DNA of 26,621 bases, taken from an uncultured Oscillospiraceae bacterium. GTDB lineage: Bacteria; Bacillota; Clostridia; Oscillospirales; Ruminococcaceae. Each line of letters starts with the position of its first letter. Within the stretch, counting starts at the first letter, position 1. The position numbers and the translations under genes are program-made. Where the stretch lies: contig CABUAH010000021.1 in the NCBI GenBank assembly GCA_902489475.1, forward strand, positions 1-26,621. The letters are read 5' to 3'. Below, piece after piece: positions 24,357-26,621 of this stretch. The notes under the pieces are model-generated. The model was not told where the DNA came from, searched no databases, and saw only the letters and a list, made by a program, of their open reading frames with translations.

Positions 24357-25445
24357 ATGAAATTTTTAGGATATTTTTCCAAAGAATATACAGACTCCAG
24401 AGGCAGAGAATACTATTTTGATAACGCTAAATTTATTCTTATCGCTCTGGTTGTTCTTGCTCACCTAACCTCCCCAATTAAGACTGATCACGGCAGCGTT
24501 AAGGCTTTATGGACAGTAATTAATTCACTTCATATGCCCTGCCTTATTATGATTTCTGGTTATTTTGCAAAAAGCTATATTAAAAACGGAGTTGTAAAAA
24601 CTCAAAGGCTTGTTACTTATGTCGTATATTATCTTGCGGCACAGCTTGCTGTATCACTTTTTGAATACTTCGTTTTGGGTTACAAAGGGATGGCAATATC
24701 AGTTGTAAGTGCTCGTTCATCGCTTTGGTATCTTGTTTGCCTTTGTTGGTGGTTTGCGCTTCTCCCCTACCTTTATAAAATAAAGCCGTCAATTCTTCTT
24801 CCTGCTGCAATTGTAATCGGTCTTCTTTTCGGATATGATACAGACGCTGGAAATCTTCTTTCTGTTGAAAGAGCAGTTAACCATTTTCCGTTCTTCCTTA
24901 TTGGCTACTACTTTAACAAGGATTGGCTTTTAAAATTCCGAAATAAATGGACGCAAATAGCTTCTGTTGTAATTTTGTTGGTATCGGTAGTTACAGCTTA
25001 TTTTTGCTTGGATATGATTCCTTCAAGAGTTATCACAAGTAACTACAGCTATCATAAATCTTTGTTCGCAACAATGGATCCTCAGCTTCCTATCTTTTCC
25101 GAAAAGCCTCTTTGGTTCCTTAACAGACTTATCTTTTACATTATAGCTGTTATTCTTTGCGCTTGCTTTATGCTTCTTGTCCCCAGAGGAAAAGCCTTTT
25201 TCTCAAAGCTTGGATCAAGAACACTTCAGGTCTACATTCTCCACAGATTCTTATATTTAGCAGAGCTTGAATACGGCTGGTGGAAACCGTTTAACTCAAT
25301 TACAGGATTCTTCATTCTTGCAGCTATTTCAATAGTTATAACATTCATTCTCTCTTTGAAAATTTTTGAATACCCATTTAAATGGCTTGGCAAGATAAGC
25401 ATTAAAAAGATTGAAAAGCCGGACTTACCGGAGGTGAAAGTATAA
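24357..25445 (+). CDS. Membrane acyltransferase (acyltransferase 3 family)
   Basis: A 362-residue integral membrane protein with about ten hydrophobic helices. The N-terminus has RGREYYFDNAKFILIALVVLAHL, whose His36 corresponds to the conserved residue of the acyltransferase 3 / OafA-type family; these proteins O-acetylate or succinylate sugars at the cell surface. There is no SGNH esterase domain at the C-terminus. The ATG at 24357 follows a weak AAAGGA about 12 bases upstream. The stop codon overlaps the ATG of the next gene (TAATG), indicating translational coupling. The likely target is the glycan or phosphopolymer made by this cluster. Confidence 0.88.
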   Translation: MKFLGYFSKEYTDSRGREYYFDNAKFILIALVVLAHLTSPIKTDHGSVKALWTVINSLHMPCLIMISGYFAKSYIKNGVVKTQRLVTYVVYYLAAQLAVSLFEYFVLGYKGMAISVVSARSSLWYLVCLCWWFALLPYLYKIKPSILLPAAIVIGLLFGYDTDAGNLLSVERAVNHFPFFLIGYYFNKDWLLKFRNKWTQIASVVILLVSVVTAYFCLDMIPSRVITSNYSYHKSLFATMDPQLPIFSEKPLWFLNRLIFYIIAVILCACFMLLVPRGKAFFSKLGSRTLQVYILHRFLYLAELEYGWWKPFNSITGFFILAAISIVITFILSLKIFEYPFKWLGKISIKKIEKPDLPEVKV

Positions 25446-26509
25446 TGAAACTTACAGACGATTTGATACTTCAAAACGACCTTGATTATCTTTCAAATGA
25501 TAATCAGATTCCATGGAACTTACTTGCAAAAAAATCTGTACTCGTCACAGGAGCAACCGGTCTTATCGGTAGTCAGCTTGTACTTGCACTCTTGAATGCT
25601 AATTTAAAAAACAACCTAGGTCTCACGGTTTATGCCGTTGTAAGAAACAGAGAAAAGGCTGAAAAAATTTTCAAGTATGCAGACAACGACGCTCTTAAAT
25701 TTGTTGTTCAGGATATTTTAGAACCATTTGAAATCAATGAAAAAATAGACTATATTATCCACGGCGCCAGCATGACCGGATCAAAGGATTTTGTAGATTA
25801 TCCTGTTGATACGATTAAAACTGCTATTTCAGGAACTGAAAACATTCTTGAGCTTGCAAAATCTCAGCAGATAAGCGGTATGGTTTATTTGTCATCGCTT
25901 GAGGTTTACGGAGTTGTGGACTTTAGCATCAAAAAGGTTTCTGAAAATATGTTTGGAAGTATTGACCCTATGAGCGTACGAAGCAGCTATTCCGAAGGAA
26001 AGAGAATGGTTGAATGTCTGTGTGCTTCATATGCTTCGCAGTATTCCCTTCCTATCAAGGTTGCAAGGCTATGCCAAACATTCGGTACAGGAGTTTCCTA
26101 TTCGGACAACAGAGTTTTTGCTCAATTTGCAAGAAGCATTATTGAAAGCCGGGATATTGTTTTAAAAACTGACGGAAGCACGGAGCGAAATTACTGTTAT
26201 GTTCGTGATGCAATAAGCGGAATTCTGACAATTCTTCTCAAAGGTGAAAGTGGTCAGGCTTACAATGTGGCAAATAAGGATACGCTTATTTCAATTAAAG
26301 ATATGGCACAGCTTCTTATTGACCGCTATCCTCAAAGCGGATCAAAGCTTGTATTTGATATTGCCGAGGACGTTACAAAGCTTGGCTATAATCCAAAGGT
26401 TAAGATGAATCTTGCAACAGAAAAGCTTGAAGCTCTCGGTTGGAAAGCAACCGTTGGTCTTGAAGAGATGTTTGACAATCTCATTGTCGGCATGAAAAAT
26501 CAAAGATAA
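25445..26509 (+). CDS. Extended short-chain dehydrogenase/epimerase
   Basis: A 354-residue NAD(P)-dependent nucleotide-sugar epimerase/dehydratase-type SDR. The Rossmann motif TGATGLIG is at 35-42 and the catalytic Tyr182-x3-Lys186 (YSEGK) follows a Ser-rich strand YLSSLEVYG. The later segment FGTG, then NYCYVRDAISGIL and YNVAN, are standard for extended SDRs acting on NDP-sugars. The first about 30 residues form an extra helix before the Rossmann strand, as in UDP-glucuronate decarboxylase or galacturonate-type relatives. The exact substrate is unknown; one possibility is generation of the sugar or alditol used by the TarI-like and TagF-like proteins. GGAGGTG precedes the ATG, which overlaps the acyltransferase stop by one base. 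Terminators follow. Confidence 0.9.
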   Translation: MKLTDDLILQNDLDYLSNDNQIPWNLLAKKSVLVTGATGLIGSQLVLALLNANLKNNLGLTVYAVVRNREKAEKIFKYADNDALKFVVQDILEPFEINEKIDYIIHGASMTGSKDFVDYPVDTIKTAISGTENILELAKSQQISGMVYLSSLEVYGVVDFSIKKVSENMFGSIDPMSVRSSYSEGKRMVECLCASYASQYSLPIKVARLCQTFGTGVSYSDNRVFAQFARSIIESRDIVLKTDGSTERNYCYVRDAISGILTILLKGESGQAYNVANKDTLISIKDMAQLLIDRYPQSGSKLVFDIAEDVTKLGYNPKVKMNLATEKLEALGWKATVGLEEMFDNLIVGMKNQR

Positions 26510-26524
26510 ATTAAATTCATATAA

Positions 26525-26554
26525 AAAGCCCTTATCACTAATGATTGGGGCTTT
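26525..26554 (+). terminator. Terminator after the SDR gene
   Basis: A 7-bp stem (26525-26531 with 26548-26554) encloses a smaller ATCA/TGAT stem. The T tail is short (TTT then CAG), so it may be leaky. Confidence 0.6.
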
Positions 26555-26586
26555 CAGTCTGTAAAAACCTTGTAGTAAATCAAAAT

Positions 26587-26621
26587 GGGGATGCTTTCAC
26601 TTGCAAAGCATCCCCTCTTTT
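26587..26621 (+). terminator. Second, stronger terminator at the window end
   Basis: A perfect 11-bp stem (26587-26597 with 26605-26615) with a 7-base loop is followed by TCTTTT. On the minus strand it is followed by ATTTTG, so it may be shared with a convergent gene beyond the window. Confidence 0.85.

Overview
The window looks like chromosome from a low-to-moderate GC Gram-positive anaerobe of the class Clostridia, most likely an Oscillospiraceae/Ruminococcus-type gut bacterium. The reasons are a Firmicutes-type RpoB and RpoC of 1249 and 1191 residues without large lineage insertions, strong AGGAGG-type ribosome sites, several TTG starts, AT-rich consensus sigma-A promoters, a class I two-subunit-type fumarase, an AgrC-like GHKL kinase and a CDP-alditol phosphopolymer cluster. 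No mobile element, phage gene, CRISPR array, tRNA or rRNA is visible. The species is an inference and is not proven.

Layout. (1) 1-1977: asnB on its own, with a terminator. (2) 1989-9600, minus strand: rpoB-rpoC, driven by a perfect TTGACA-17-TATAAT promoter and not linked to the usual upstream rplL. (3) 9640-12200, minus strand: a three-gene operon, ppiB - imidazolonepropionase-like amidohydrolase - fumarase alpha subunit. The fumarase beta subunit is missing where it would normally follow. (4) 12259-15053, plus strand: a lipoprotein with class A beta-lactamase/PBP-like serine hydrolase motifs, and a clan GH-A/GH26-like TIM-barrel protein, read from one promoter. (5) 15050-16778, plus strand: an orphan AgrC-type GHKL sensor kinase behind a 22-bp-period tandem direct repeat, then a 63-residue small protein and a terminator. 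(6) 16802-18709, minus strand: hpt and a FAD oxidoreductase with a C-terminal Rieske domain. (7) 18722-19249: an intergenic region with two near-identical 70-bp hairpin-rich repeats. (8) 19155-26615, plus strand: a five-gene surface-phosphopolymer operon of LicD-family transferase, TagF/TarF-like CDP-alditol transferase, IspD/TarI-like cytidylyltransferase, membrane acyltransferase 3 and extended SDR, ended by two hairpins.

How the genes work together. The last cluster is the most system-like part. The TarI-like enzyme would make a CDP-activated alditol, the TagF-like enzyme would polymerise or transfer alditol phosphate, the LicD protein would add a phospho-substituent, the acyltransferase would O-acylate glycans, and the SDR would supply or modify a nucleotide sugar or alditol. 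Two of these proteins carry long N-terminal halves that look like decayed or diverged enzyme folds: an SDR-like part in the LicD protein and a GT2-like part in the TagF-like protein. The TagF-like gene also has a perfect 9-bp hairpin between its Shine-Dalgarno and its candidate start codons. The kinase operon is the other regulatory point of interest. The rest is housekeeping in slightly unusual arrangement. Start codons were re-chosen for several genes from ribosome-site spacing, and the reasons are given in each entry.
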